DNA of 64,000 nt from Roseococcus sp. SYP-B2431. Lineage in GTDB: Bacteria; Pseudomonadota; Alphaproteobacteria; Acetobacterales; Acetobacteraceae. This document shows positions 10,694 through 20,117 of this stretch, in pieces. Positions within the stretch are counted from its first letter, which is position 1, and every line of letters begins with the position of its first letter. The notes below the pieces were generated by a model. The model saw only the letters and a list, made by a program, of their open reading frames with translations. It made no database searches and had not been told where the DNA came from. The DNA lies in contig NZ_SJXD01000001.1 of the NCBI RefSeq assembly GCF_004336745.1, forward strand, positions 1-64,000, in the 5' to 3' direction. The translations under genes were made by a program, and so were the position numbers.

Positions 10694-11851
10694 ATGGCAC
10701 GGACGCTGGTGAAGGGTCTCGGCCTGGTCTTCTCGGGCGAGATCGCCGCGCCCCGGCTCGATGCCGACGCCCTCCTCATCGAGGACGGCCGCATCGCCGG
10801 GATCGGCCGGGCCTCGGAATTCGCGGGCGAGGGCGCCGTCATCGATGCGCGAGGCTGCGCCGTCATGCCCGGCCTCATCGACAATCACGTCCATCCCGCC
10901 TTCGGGGACTGGACGCCACGCCAGAACCAGCTCGGCTGGATCGAGGCGATGGTGCATGGCGGCACCACCACGCTGGTCAGCGCGGGCGAGGTCCACCTGC
11001 CCGGCCGGCCAAGGGATCCGGTCGGCGTGAAGGCGCTCGCCATCGCGGCCCAGCGCTGCTTCGCCGCCTTCCGGCCGATGGGCGCCCGCGTCATCGCCGG
11101 CGCGCCGGTGCCCGAGCGCGGCATGACCCAGGCCGATTACGACGAGATGGGCGCGGCCGGCGTCACCCTGATGGGGGAGATCGGCCTCGGCACCGTCCGG
11201 GACCGGGACGAGGTGGTCGAGGCCGCCGCCATGGCGCGCAAGGCCGGCCTCACCTCCATGATCCATTGCGGCGGCCCTTCCATCGCCGGCTCGAACCTCA
11301 TGCAGCGCGAGGTGGTGATCGCCGCCGACGCCGACATCGTGGCCCATATCAATGGCGGCCCCACCTCCCTGCCGGCGGCCGAGCTGACGAAGGTCATCGA
11401 GGGCACCAGCCGCGCCATCGAGGTCGTGCACAACGGCAATCCGCGCAACGCGATCCACGCAATGAACGTCCTGCGCGAGATGGGCCGGCTCGACCGTCTC
11501 GTCATCGGCACCGACAGCCCCGCCGGCTCGGGCGTGCAGCCTCTGGGCGTGATGCGCACCATTTCCTTGCTGTGTTCCCTGGGCGGGCTGGACCCCGGCA
11601 TCGCCATCGCGGCCGCGGGCGGCAACACGGCCCGCTTCCGCAAGATCCAGGCCGGCCGAATCGCGATCGGCGCCGCCGCCGACCTGGTCTTCCTCGACGC
11701 GCCGATCGGCGGCGCCGGCACGGATGCCGCCGAGGCCTTCGCCTTCGGCGAGCTGCCCGGCATCGGCATGGTCCTGGTCGACGGCGAGGTCCGCACGGCG
11801 CGCAGCCGCAACACCCCGCCCGCCGCCCGCATCCCGGAGGTTGCCGCATGA
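10694..11851 (+). CDS. Amidohydrolase family protein, enamidase-like
   Basis: A 385-residue metal-dependent amidohydrolase with the first metal motif DNHVHPAFGDW near residue 65, a following MVHGGTTTLVSAGE strand, further His ligands (MIHCGG, AHINGG) and the catalytic Asp in VIGTDSPAGSG. Overall it resembles enamidase and imidazolonepropionase-like enzymes. Enamidase hydrolyses the ring amide of 1,4,5,6-tetrahydro-6-oxonicotinate, which would be the step after the reductase-like protein encoded across the divergent promoter. The start is ATG at 10694 with AGGGGAG before it. Its stop overlaps the next gene in an ATGA. The substrate is inferred from context. Confidence 0.82.
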   Translation: MARTLVKGLGLVFSGEIAAPRLDADALLIEDGRIAGIGRASEFAGEGAVIDARGCAVMPGLIDNHVHPAFGDWTPRQNQLGWIEAMVHGGTTTLVSAGEVHLPGRPRDPVGVKALAIAAQRCFAAFRPMGARVIAGAPVPERGMTQADYDEMGAAGVTLMGEIGLGTVRDRDEVVEAAAMARKAGLTSMIHCGGPSIAGSNLMQREVVIAADADIVAHINGGPTSLPAAELTKVIEGTSRAIEVVHNGNPRNAIHAMNVLREMGRLDRLVIGTDSPAGSGVQPLGVMRTISLLCSLGGLDPGIAIAAAGGNTARFRKIQAGRIAIGAAADLVFLDAPIGGAGTDAAEAFAFGELPGIGMVLVDGEVRTARSRNTPPAARIPEVAA

Positions 11852-12426
11852 TCATCCGCAAGCTGCTCGTCACGCTCGAGGACACGCTGCTCGAAATGGG
11901 CCGCCCGGTGGCGCCGCCGATCCGGCGCGCGGTGGCCATGGCCGTCATCGAGAATCCCTTCGCCGGGCGCTACTTCGACGACCTCAGCGAGCTGATCGAG
12001 ACCGGCGAGAAGCTGGGCGCGCTGCTGGCCGAGCGGGCCGTCGCGGTTCTCGGCGTCCCGGGGCCGCAGCTGCACAGCTTCGGCAAGGCCGCCATCGTGG
12101 GCGAGGCCGGCGAGCTGGAGCACGCCGCGGCCATCCTGCATCCCAGGTTCGGCGCCCCGGTCCGTGCGGCGCTGGGCAAGGGGCCGGCGCTCATCCCCTC
12201 GGCCAAGAAGCGCGGCGGGCCGGGCACCACCATCGACATCCCGCTCGGCCACAAGGACGCCGCCTATGTCCGCAGCCATTACGACGCCGTCGAGGCCCGC
12301 GTGACCGATGCGCCCATGCGCAACGAGATCCTGGTCTGCCTGGCGCTCACCACCGGCGGCCGTCCCCTGCCCCGCGTGGGAGGCCTCACGGTGGAGGAGA
12401 TCGCCGGCCAGGACGGGCTGCGCTAG
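11848..12426 (+). CDS. Amino acid synthesis family protein (PF06684, DUF1185-like)
   Basis: A 192-residue protein matching the poorly named 'amino acid synthesis' family: MIIRKLLVTLEDTLLEMG at the N-terminus, NPFAGRYFDDL, a central SFGKAAIVGEAGELEHAAAILH segment, and PLGHKDAAYVRSHYDA near residue 130. No reaction is established for the family as far as I know, and the name should not be taken as evidence for biosynthesis. The start overlaps the amidohydrolase stop (ATGA) with CGGAGG seven bases upstream, so the two are translationally coupled. This supports a role in the same pathway, perhaps acting on the ring-opened product, which is an inference. Confidence 0.8.
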   Translation: MIIRKLLVTLEDTLLEMGRPVAPPIRRAVAMAVIENPFAGRYFDDLSELIETGEKLGALLAERAVAVLGVPGPQLHSFGKAAIVGEAGELEHAAAILHPRFGAPVRAALGKGPALIPSAKKRGGPGTTIDIPLGHKDAAYVRSHYDAVEARVTDAPMRNEILVCLALTTGGRPLPRVGGLTVEEIAGQDGLR

Positions 12427-12561
12427 GCGGGGGCAGGCCCCGATTCCGCCGATCCGGCCACGCCATGAGCGAAAGCTTGCAAGCCTCTTCCCGCCTCGCC
12501 ATACAGGCAGACAAGGCCGGATCAGAACCGGTCGAGGGAACTTCCAAGGGAACCGGGCCGA

Positions 12562-13339
12562 GTGAGCGATACGATCCTGGAGACACAGGGGCTGACCAAG
12601 GAATTCTTGGGCTTCCTCGCCGTGCAGAACGTGAACCTCTCGATCCGTCGCGGGAGCATCCACGGGCTGATCGGCCCGAACGGCGCCGGCAAGACGACCT
12701 GCTTCAACCTGCTCACGAAATTCCTGCAGCCGACGCGCGGCAGGATCACCTATGACGGCCGCGACATCACCGACATGAAGCCGGCCGAAGTGGCCCGGCT
12801 GGGCCTCGTCCGCTCCTTTCAGATCTCGGCCGTCTTCCCGCACCTCTCCGTGCTGGAGAACGTCCGGCTGGCGCTGCAGCGCGCCCGCGGCGCGAGCTTC
12901 GACTTCTGGCGCTCGGATTCGGCGCTGAAGCAATACGACGCCCGCGCCGGCGAGCTGCTGGAGGATGTGGGCCTCAGCGAATATGCCGGGCTCCAGGCCG
13001 CGCAGCTCCCCTACGGCCGCAAGCGCGCCCTGGAGATCGCGACCACGCTGGCGCTGGAGCCGGTGATGATGCTGCTCGACGAGCCCACCGCCGGCATGAC
13101 CCATGACGACGTGGACCGGATCGTCACCCTCATCAAGCGCGTCTCGGCCGGGCGCACCGTGCTGCTGGTGGAGCACAACCTCAAGGTGGTCGAGGGCCTG
13201 TGCGACCGGATCACCGTGCTCGCCCGCGGCGAGGTGCTGGCCGAGGGCGACTACGCCGCCGTGAGCCGCAATCCGGACGTCCAGGCCGCCTATCTCGGCA
13301 CCGATCCCGCCAGCGTCGGCGTTCCGGAGAGCGCCCTGA

Positions 13340-13347
<8 letters not shown>
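12562..13347 (+). CDS. Branched-chain-type ABC transporter ATP-binding protein (LivG-like)
   Basis: A 261-residue ATPase of the hydrophobic amino acid uptake family. Walker A is GPNGAGKT (about residues 39-46), the signature region reads LPYGRKRALEIATTLA, with YGRKR in place of the usual SGGQ-type sequence, and Walker B is MMLLDEPTAGM, followed by the switch histidine in LLVEHNLKVVEG. The YG(x)(x)R signature is normal for LivG proteins. The start codon is GTG. It follows the PF06684 gene by 135 bases and overlaps the next ATPase by eight bases. It energises import through the permeases at 18.0-19.9 kb; the ligand is set by the three binding proteins in between. Confidence 0.92.
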
Positions 13348-14044
<697 letters not shown>

Positions 14045-14076
14045 CCTCACCGACGCCTGAACGGAGCAAGCAGCCT

Positions 14077-15309
14077 ATGTCCATCCAACGCCGCACCCTT
14101 CTCTCCGCCGCCGCGGCGGCCCCCCTGGCGGGCGGCATGGCGCGCCGCGCCCGCGCGCAGGCGAACACCATCAAGATCGGCGTGCTGACCGACATGTCGG
14201 CGCTGTATCGCGACCTCGCCGGCCCCGGCTCGCTGCGCGCCGTGCAGATGGCGGTGCAGGAGAGCGGGATCACCCAGCGCGGGATCAACGTCGAGGTCGT
14301 CTCCGCCGACCATCAGAACCGCCCCGATGTCGGCTCCACCGTCGCGCGCCAGTGGATCGACCGTGACGGCGTGGACGTCATCATCGACGTGCCGACAAGC
14401 TCGGTGGCGCTGGCGGTGAACAACATCACGCGCGAGAAGAACAAGGTGATGCTGAATTCGGGGGCCGCGTCCTCCGACCTCACCGGCAGCGCCTGCACGC
14501 CCAACACCATCCACTGGACCTACGACACCTGGATGCTCTCCAATTCCACGGGCGGTGCGATGGTGCGCGCGGGTGGGCAGAGCTGGTTCTTCATCACCGC
14601 CGACTATGCCTTCGGCCATGCGCTGGAGCGCGATGCCTCGGAGTTCGTGCGCGGCGCCGGCGGCCGGGTGCTGGGTTCGGTGCGGACGCCCTTTCCGGGC
14701 ACGACCGACTTTTCCTCCTTCCTGCTGCAGGCCCAGGCGAGCCGGGCGCAGGTCGTCGGCCTCGCCAATGCGGGCGGCGACACGATCAACACCATCAAGC
14801 AGGCGGCCGAGTTCGGGCTGACCCGCGGCGGCCGCACCAAGCTGGCGGGGCTGCTGGTCTTCATCACCGACGTTCATTCGCTCGGGCTGCAGACGGCGCA
14901 GGGCCTGGTCCTCACCGAGACCTTCTACTGGGATCTCAACGACAAGACGCGCGGCTTCTCCACGCGCCTTGCGCTGCCGGGCGGCGCGAAGCCCTCGATG
15001 GTGCAGGCCGGCTGCTACTCCTCCGTGCTGCACTACCTGAAGGCGGTGGGCGAGATGGGCGTGGCCGCGGCCAAGGCCAGCGGCGCCGATGCCGTCGCGA
15101 AGATGAAGGCGATGCCGACCGAGGATGACGCCTTCGGCGCCGGCAGCATCCGCGCCGACGGGCGCAAGATCCATCCTTCCTACCTCTTCGAGGTGAAGCA
15201 GCCTTCCGAGAGCCGTGGCGCCTGGGACTACTACAAGCTGCTCGGCACCACCCCCGCCGACCAGGCCTTCCGCCCAGTCGCCCAGGGAGGCTGCGCCCTC
15301 GTCCGCTAA
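14077..15309 (+). CDS. ABC transporter substrate-binding protein 1 of 3
   Basis: A 410-residue periplasmic binding protein of the Leu/Ile/Val type (Peripla_BP_6). The N-terminus has a Tat-like signal (QRRTLLSAAAAA) ending at ARAQA. The mature protein begins NTIKIGVLTDMSALYRDLAG, and contains ADHQNRPDVGS, DVPTSSVALAV, FFITADYAFGHALERD and PFPGTTDFSSFLLQAQASRA. The same segments, in the same order, occur in the two following genes, so all three are recent tandem paralogues serving one permease. Ligand unknown; the pathway context suggests a small aromatic or heterocyclic acid. Confidence 0.92.
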   Translation: MSIQRRTLLSAAAAAPLAGGMARRARAQANTIKIGVLTDMSALYRDLAGPGSLRAVQMAVQESGITQRGINVEVVSADHQNRPDVGSTVARQWIDRDGVDVIIDVPTSSVALAVNNITREKNKVMLNSGAASSDLTGSACTPNTIHWTYDTWMLSNSTGGAMVRAGGQSWFFITADYAFGHALERDASEFVRGAGGRVLGSVRTPFPGTTDFSSFLLQAQASRAQVVGLANAGGDTINTIKQAAEFGLTRGGRTKLAGLLVFITDVHSLGLQTAQGLVLTETFYWDLNDKTRGFSTRLALPGGAKPSMVQAGCYSSVLHYLKAVGEMGVAAAKASGADAVAKMKAMPTEDDAFGAGSIRADGRKIHPSYLFEVKQPSESRGAWDYYKLLGTTPADQAFRPVAQGGCALVR

Positions 15310-15413
15310 GCCGCGCTGAAGGGCGTTCCGCCGATGCGGATCGCTCTCCGGATCACGACCGGGGAGAGGCGGCGAAGACCGCCCGCCCCAATTTTCACAG
15401 GGAAACAGGACCA

Positions 15414-16655
15414 ATGAGCAGGATCGACCGCCGCACCCTCCTGGGCGCCACCGCCGGAGCCACCGCCCTCAGCGCGTGGCCCGGCCGCCGCGCGCGCGCG
15501 CAGGCAGCCAATACCATCAAGATCGGCGTGATGAACGATCAGTCGGGCCCCTACCGGGACATCGGCGGGCCGAACGGCGTCACCATGGCGCAGATCGCCG
15601 CACAGGAATTCGGCAACAGCCGCGGCTTCAACGTCGAGGTGGTCGGCGCCGACCACCAGAACCGGCCGGATGTCGGCGTGAACATCGCCCGGCAGTGGTA
15701 CGACCAGGGGGTCGACATGATCCTCGACGTGCCGACCTCCTCCGTGGGCCTTGCCGTCAATTCCGTCGCGCGCGAGAAGAACAAGGTCTACATCAATGTC
15801 GGCGCCGCCACGGCCGATCTCACGGGGCCCCAATGCAGCCCGAACACGGCGCACTGGGTCTACGACACCTACATGCTGGCGAAGTCCACCGGCGGCGCGA
15901 TGGTGCGCGCGGGCGGCGACAGCTGGTTCTTCATCACCGCCGATTACGCCTTCGGCCATGCGCTGGAGCGCGACACCTCGAACTTCGTCCGCGCGAGCGG
16001 CGGGCGGGTGGCCGGCAGCGTGCGCTATCCCTTCCCGGCCACGACCGACTTCTCCTCCTTCCTGCTGCAGGCCCAGGCCAGCCGGGCCAAGGTGATCGGC
16101 TTCGCCAATGCCGGCGCCGACACGGTCAACAGCATCAAGCAGGCGGCCGAGTTCGGCATCACGCGGCGCGGCACCAAGCTCGCGGCGCTGCTGATGTTCA
16201 TCGCCGACGTGCATGCCCTGGGCCTCGAGACCGCGCAGGGGCTGGTGATGACCGAGAGCTTCTACTGGGATCTCAACGACAGCATGCGCAACTTCAGCCG
16301 CCGCGTTCAGCCGCGGCTGGCCAACCGCGCCATGCCGAACATGCTGACGGCCGGCAACTATTCGGCGACCCTGCACTACCTGAAGGCCGTGGCGGATATC
16401 GGCATCGCGGCCGCCAAGGGCCCCGGCGTCGAGGTGATGAACCGCATGAAGGCCATCCCCGTGGAGGACGAGGCCTTCGGCCGGGGCTCGCTGCGCCAGG
16501 ACGGGCGGATGATGATCCCCTCCTATCTCTTCGAGGTGAAGGCGCCCTCCGAATCCCGTGGGCCCTGGGACTACCTCAAGCTCCTGCAGACCACCGCCGC
16601 CGACGAGGCCTTCCGCCCGCTCGGCGAGGGCGGCTGCCCCTTCGTCCGGACCTGA
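15414..16655 (+). CDS. ABC transporter substrate-binding protein 2 of 3
   Basis: A 413-residue paralogue of its neighbours with a Tat-like signal (DRRTLLGATAG, cleavage near ARAQA). It keeps the lobe segments GADHQNRPDVGVN, DVPTSSVGLAVN, FFITADYAFGHALERD and PFPATTDFSSFLLQAQASRA, followed by GFANAGADTVNSIKQAAEFG. Compared with the first copy it has two extra residues around QPRLANRAMPNML. The 104-base gap upstream contains no recognisable terminator; GGAAACAGGA precedes the ATG. Together with copies one and three it may widen ligand range or supply alternative affinities. Confidence 0.92.
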   Translation: MSRIDRRTLLGATAGATALSAWPGRRARAQAANTIKIGVMNDQSGPYRDIGGPNGVTMAQIAAQEFGNSRGFNVEVVGADHQNRPDVGVNIARQWYDQGVDMILDVPTSSVGLAVNSVAREKNKVYINVGAATADLTGPQCSPNTAHWVYDTYMLAKSTGGAMVRAGGDSWFFITADYAFGHALERDTSNFVRASGGRVAGSVRYPFPATTDFSSFLLQAQASRAKVIGFANAGADTVNSIKQAAEFGITRRGTKLAALLMFIADVHALGLETAQGLVMTESFYWDLNDSMRNFSRRVQPRLANRAMPNMLTAGNYSATLHYLKAVADIGIAAAKGPGVEVMNRMKAIPVEDEAFGRGSLRQDGRMMIPSYLFEVKAPSESRGPWDYLKLLQTTAADEAFRPLGEGGCPFVRT

Positions 16656-16738
16656 TCCCCGGAACCGACGCCTCCGGTGGAAGCGGCCGTCAAGAGCCGC
16701 GCCACCCGGATCATCTTCCACCCATCGAGGACCCGCGC

Positions 16739-17983
16739 ATGAGCCCGCCCCGCAGACCTCTGCTCGCCGCCCTCGGCGGGCTTGCTGCGATGCCGGCGAC
16801 GCGGCTGCGGGCTCAGAATGCCCTGGGGGGACGCACCATCCGGATCGGCGTGCTGACCGACATGTCCGGCCCCTATCGCGATCCGACGGGGATGGGCAGC
16901 GTCGCCTGCGTGCAGCAGGCCGTGGCGGACTTCGCCGGCGCGCTCGGCCTCTCCGCCGAGGTGATCCAGGCCGACCACCAGAACCGGCCCGACATCGGCT
17001 CCTCCATCGCGCGGCAATGGTACGACCAGGGCGTGGACGCGATCGTGGACGTGCCGACCACCTCCGTCGCGCTCGCCGTCAGCACCATCGCGCGGCAGAA
17101 GAACAAGGTGTTCCTGAATTCCGGCGCCGCCTCCACGGAGCTCACCGGCGCCGCCTGCTCGCCCAACACCGCGCATTGGGCCTACGACACCTACATGCTC
17201 GCCAAGGGCACCGGCGCGGCCGTGACGCGGACGGGCGGCGAGAGCTGGTTCTTCGTCACCGCCGACTACGCCTTCGGCACGGTGCTCCAGCGCGACGTCA
17301 CGCAGTTCGTCGAGGCGGAGGGCGGCCGCGTCCTCGGCTCGGTGCGCTACCCCTTCCCGGCCACGACCGACTTCTCCTCCTTCCTGCTGCAGGCGCAGGC
17401 CTCGCGGGCGAAGGTGCTCGGCCTCGCCAATGCCGGCACCGACACCGCGAACTGCATCATCCAGGCGCGGGAATTCGGCCTCACGCGGAGGATGCGGCTC
17501 GTCGGCCTGCTGATGAGCCTCAGCGAGGTCCATGCGCTCGGCCTGCCCGCGGCCCAGGAGCTGCTGCTGACGGAAAGCTTCTACTGGGATCTCAACGAGC
17601 GCAGCCGCGCCTTCGCCGAGCGCGTGCAGCCGCGCATGCCGAACCGCGCCATGCCGGGGGCCGTCCATGCCGGCTGCTACAGCGCCGTCGCGCATTACCT
17701 GAAGGCCGCCGCGGCGCTCGGCCCCGCCGTGACGCAGCTGGACGGGGCCGCCGTGATCGCCGGCATGAAGGCGATGCCGACCGACGACGATGCCTTCGGC
17801 CCCGGGCGGCTGCGCGAGGACGGCCGCAAGCTGCACCCCGCCCATCTCTTCCAGGTCAAGTCGCCCGAGGAATCGCGCGGCCCCTGGGACTACTACAAAC
17901 CCGTCGCCACCACGGCGGCCGAGAACGCCTTCCGGCCGATTCAGGAGGGCGGCTGTCCGCTCGTCAGAAGTCCCGCTCTTTAA
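16739..17983 (+). CDS. ABC transporter substrate-binding protein 3 of 3
   Basis: A 414-residue third paralogue. The signal (PPRRPLLAALGGLAAMPATRLRAQ) is shorter and less Tat-like. Mature segments IRIGVLTDMSGPYRDP, QADHQNRPDIGSS, DVPTTSVALAVS, FFVTADYAFGTVLQRD and PFPATTDFSSFLLQAQASRA match copies one and two, while FGLTRRMRLVGLLMSLSEVHALGLPAAQELLLTE has diverged most, which could alter ligand choice. The start chosen is ATG at 16739, giving a normal signal peptide. Its stop lies inside a short tandem repeat that leads into the LivH gene. Confidence 0.92.
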   Translation: MSPPRRPLLAALGGLAAMPATRLRAQNALGGRTIRIGVLTDMSGPYRDPTGMGSVACVQQAVADFAGALGLSAEVIQADHQNRPDIGSSIARQWYDQGVDAIVDVPTTSVALAVSTIARQKNKVFLNSGAASTELTGAACSPNTAHWAYDTYMLAKGTGAAVTRTGGESWFFVTADYAFGTVLQRDVTQFVEAEGGRVLGSVRYPFPATTDFSSFLLQAQASRAKVLGLANAGTDTANCIIQAREFGLTRRMRLVGLLMSLSEVHALGLPAAQELLLTESFYWDLNERSRAFAERVQPRMPNRAMPGAVHAGCYSAVAHYLKAAAALGPAVTQLDGAAVIAGMKAMPTDDDAFGPGRLREDGRKLHPAHLFQVKSPEESRGPWDYYKPVATTAAENAFRPIQEGGCPLVRSPAL

Positions 17984-18016
17984 AGGCCCGCTGCTTAAGG
18001 CCTGCTGCTTAAAGGA
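17974..18016 (+). repeat. Three-copy short tandem repeat around a stop codon and ribosome-binding site
   Basis: Three imperfect copies of a 14-15 base unit, CGCTCTTTAAAGGCC, CGCTGCTTAAGGCC and TGCTGCTTAAAGG, run head to tail. The first contains the TAA stop of the third binding protein; the last supplies the AAAGGA ribosome-binding site ten bases before the LivH start at 18027. Confidence 0.75.
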
Positions 18017-18026
18017 TAGACCGCGT

Positions 18027-18911
18027 ATGGACGATATTTTCGGGATCCCGGCCCCGCTGCTCTTCGGCCAATTGCTCCTCGGGCTGATCAACGGCGCCTT
18101 CTATGCCCTGCTCTCGCTCGGTCTCGCCGTCATCTTCGGCATGCTGAACGTCATCAACTTCGCGCATGGCGCGCAGTTCATGATGGGCGCCTTCGTGGCC
18201 TGGATGCTGCTCGAATACGCCGGGCTCAACTACTGGTGGGCGCTGATCCTGGCGCCGCTGCTCGTCGGCCTCTTCGGCGTGCTGCTCGAACGCACGATGA
18301 TTGCCCGATTGTACAAGCTCGACCATCTCTACGGCCTGTTGCTGACCTTCGGATTGGGCCTGATCATCGAGGGCATCTTCCGCAACCAGTACGGCAGCTC
18401 GGGCCTGCCCTACCGCATCCCGCCGCAGCTCTCCGGCGCCTGGGATCTGGGCTTCATGTTCATGCCCATCTATCGCGGCTGGGTGGTCATCGTGGCGGCG
18501 GTGATGTGCCTGGCCACCTGGCTCGTCATCGAGAAGACCAAGATCGGCAGCTACCTGCGCGCCTCCACCGAGAACGCGGCGCTCGTGCAGGCCTTCGGCA
18601 TCAACGTGCCCCGGCTGATGACGCTGACCTACGGCGCGGGCGTCGCGCTGGCCGCCTTCGCCGGCGTGCTGGCGGCGCCGATCTACTCGGTGAACCCGCA
18701 GATGGGCTCGAACCTCATCATCATCGTCTTCGCCGTCGTCGTCATCGGCGGCATGGGGTCCATCCTGGGCTCCGTCATCACGGGCTTCGGGCTCGGCATC
18801 ATCGAAGGTCTGACCAAGGTGTTCTATCCGGAAGCCTCCTCCACCGTGATCTTCGTGGTCATGGCCATCGTGCTGCTGGCGCGCCCCGCCGGCCTGTTCG
18901 GGAGGGCCTGA
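18027..18911 (+). CDS. Branched-chain-type ABC transporter permease (LivH-like)
   Basis: A 294-residue inner-membrane permease. The N-terminal LLLGLINGAFYALLSLGLAVIFGMLNVINFAHGAQFMMGAF is diagnostic of LivH, followed by about seven further hydrophobic helices, a GIFRNQYG-containing periplasmic loop, the cytoplasmic coupling region (TENAALVQAFGINVPRLM) and FAVVVIGGMGSILGSVITGF near the C-terminus. It pairs with the LivM-like protein three bases downstream to form the translocation pore. The start is fixed by an AAAGGA site and a typical family N-terminus. Confidence 0.93.
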   Translation: MDDIFGIPAPLLFGQLLLGLINGAFYALLSLGLAVIFGMLNVINFAHGAQFMMGAFVAWMLLEYAGLNYWWALILAPLLVGLFGVLLERTMIARLYKLDHLYGLLLTFGLGLIIEGIFRNQYGSSGLPYRIPPQLSGAWDLGFMFMPIYRGWVVIVAAVMCLATWLVIEKTKIGSYLRASTENAALVQAFGINVPRLMTLTYGAGVALAAFAGVLAAPIYSVNPQMGSNLIIIVFAVVVIGGMGSILGSVITGFGLGIIEGLTKVFYPEASSTVIFVVMAIVLLARPAGLFGRA

Positions 18912-18914
18912 GAC

Positions 18915-19901
18915 ATGGCGGCTCCCGGCGGCTTCAGCGGCACCGACTTCCGCAAGGAGGAAGCCTACTTCCTCGGCTTCACCCAGGCTCAGGTCATGGC
19001 CTTCGTCGTGCTGATCGCCTTCCTGCTGATCAGCCCCTTCTTCCTCTATCCCGTCTTCCTGATGAAGCTGCTGTGCTTCGCGCTCTTCGCCTGCGCCTTC
19101 AACCTGCTCGTCGGCTATGTCGGCCTGCTGAGCTTCGGCCATGCGGCCTATTTCGGCATGGGCGGCTACCTCACCGGCCATGCCGCGAAGGTCTGGGGCC
19201 TGCCGCCGGAACTCTCCATCCTCCTCGGCGGTCTCGTCGGCGCGGCGCTGGGCCTGGTCATCGGTTGGATCGCCATCCGCCGGCAGGGCATCTACTTCGC
19301 CATGATCACCCTGGCCTTCGCCCAGATGGTCTACTTCTTCTGCGTGCAGGCGCCCTTCACCGGCGGCGAGGACGGCATCCAGTCCATCCCGCGCGGGTAT
19401 TTCCTCGGCTTCCTCGACCTCAGCCGCGACCTCAACATGTACTGGCTGACGGCGGGCGTCTTCCTGGCCGGCTTCCTGCTGATCCACCGGATCGTGCACT
19501 CGCCCTTCGGCATGGTGCTGAAGTCGATCCGCGAGAACGAGCCGCGCGCCACCTCGCTCGGCTACCGGACGGACGACTACAAGTTGATGGCTTTCGTGCT
19601 CTCGGCCGGGCTGGCGGGCGTGGCCGGCGGGCTGAAATCCATCGTCTTCGGCATTGCGACCCTGACCGACGTGTTCTGGACCATGTCCGGCGAGGTGGTG
19701 CTGATGTCGCTGGTGGGCGGGCTCGGCACCATCTTCGGGCCCTTCGTCGGGGCGGCCGTGATCATCACCATGCAGAACTACCTGGCCGAGTTCGGCGCCT
19801 GGGTGACGGTGATCCAGGGCGCGATCTTCGTGCTCTGCGTGCTGGCCTTCCGGCGCGGGCTGGTGGGGGAGATCGGCAACTGGCTGCGGGTGAGATTGTG
19901 A
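18915..19901 (+). CDS. Branched-chain-type ABC transporter permease (LivM-like)
   Basis: A 328-residue second permease with an extended N-terminus, then LFACAFNLLVGYVGLLSFGHAAYFGMGGYL, the classic LivM motif, the coupling loop SIRENEPRATSLGYRTDDYKLMAFVLSA, and the C-terminal SLVGGLGTIFGPFVGAAVII. It is the last gene of the rightward operon, followed by two adjacent hairpins. Together with the two ATPases, LivH and the three binding proteins it makes a complete importer. Confidence 0.93.
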   Translation: MAAPGGFSGTDFRKEEAYFLGFTQAQVMAFVVLIAFLLISPFFLYPVFLMKLLCFALFACAFNLLVGYVGLLSFGHAAYFGMGGYLTGHAAKVWGLPPELSILLGGLVGAALGLVIGWIAIRRQGIYFAMITLAFAQMVYFFCVQAPFTGGEDGIQSIPRGYFLGFLDLSRDLNMYWLTAGVFLAGFLLIHRIVHSPFGMVLKSIRENEPRATSLGYRTDDYKLMAFVLSAGLAGVAGGLKSIVFGIATLTDVFWTMSGEVVLMSLVGGLGTIFGPFVGAAVIITMQNYLAEFGAWVTVIQGAIFVLCVLAFRRGLVGEIGNWLRVRL

Positions 19902-19926
19902 TCGCCTGACCGCCCAGACTGCCCGA

Positions 19927-19969
19927 GGGGAGCGCAGGCAGGCGCTCCCCGTCCTGCCGTTGGGGCAGG
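19927..19969 (+). terminator. Double hairpin after the liv-type operon
   Basis: Two adjacent stem-loops lie 26 bases after the LivM stop: a perfect 9-bp stem (GGGGAGCGC and GCGCTCCCC, loop of six, 19927-19950) and a 6-bp stem (CCTGCC and GGCAGG, 19953-19969). There is no T-tract, as is common in GC-rich genomes. The rest of the gap up to 20117 shows no other feature I can support. Confidence 0.5.
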
Positions 19970-20117
19970 AGGTCGAACCAGTCCCGGAGAAGAGCGACTC
20001 CGGCAGGCGCCGAATGCGGCATCCCTGCCCAAGGGCGCGGCACGCCGCGGCGATGGGCGCCGAAGCCCGCGCGATCCCCCCTTTGCGCCCGCGCCGTCCC
20101 GGCTACAGTTCGCGGGC

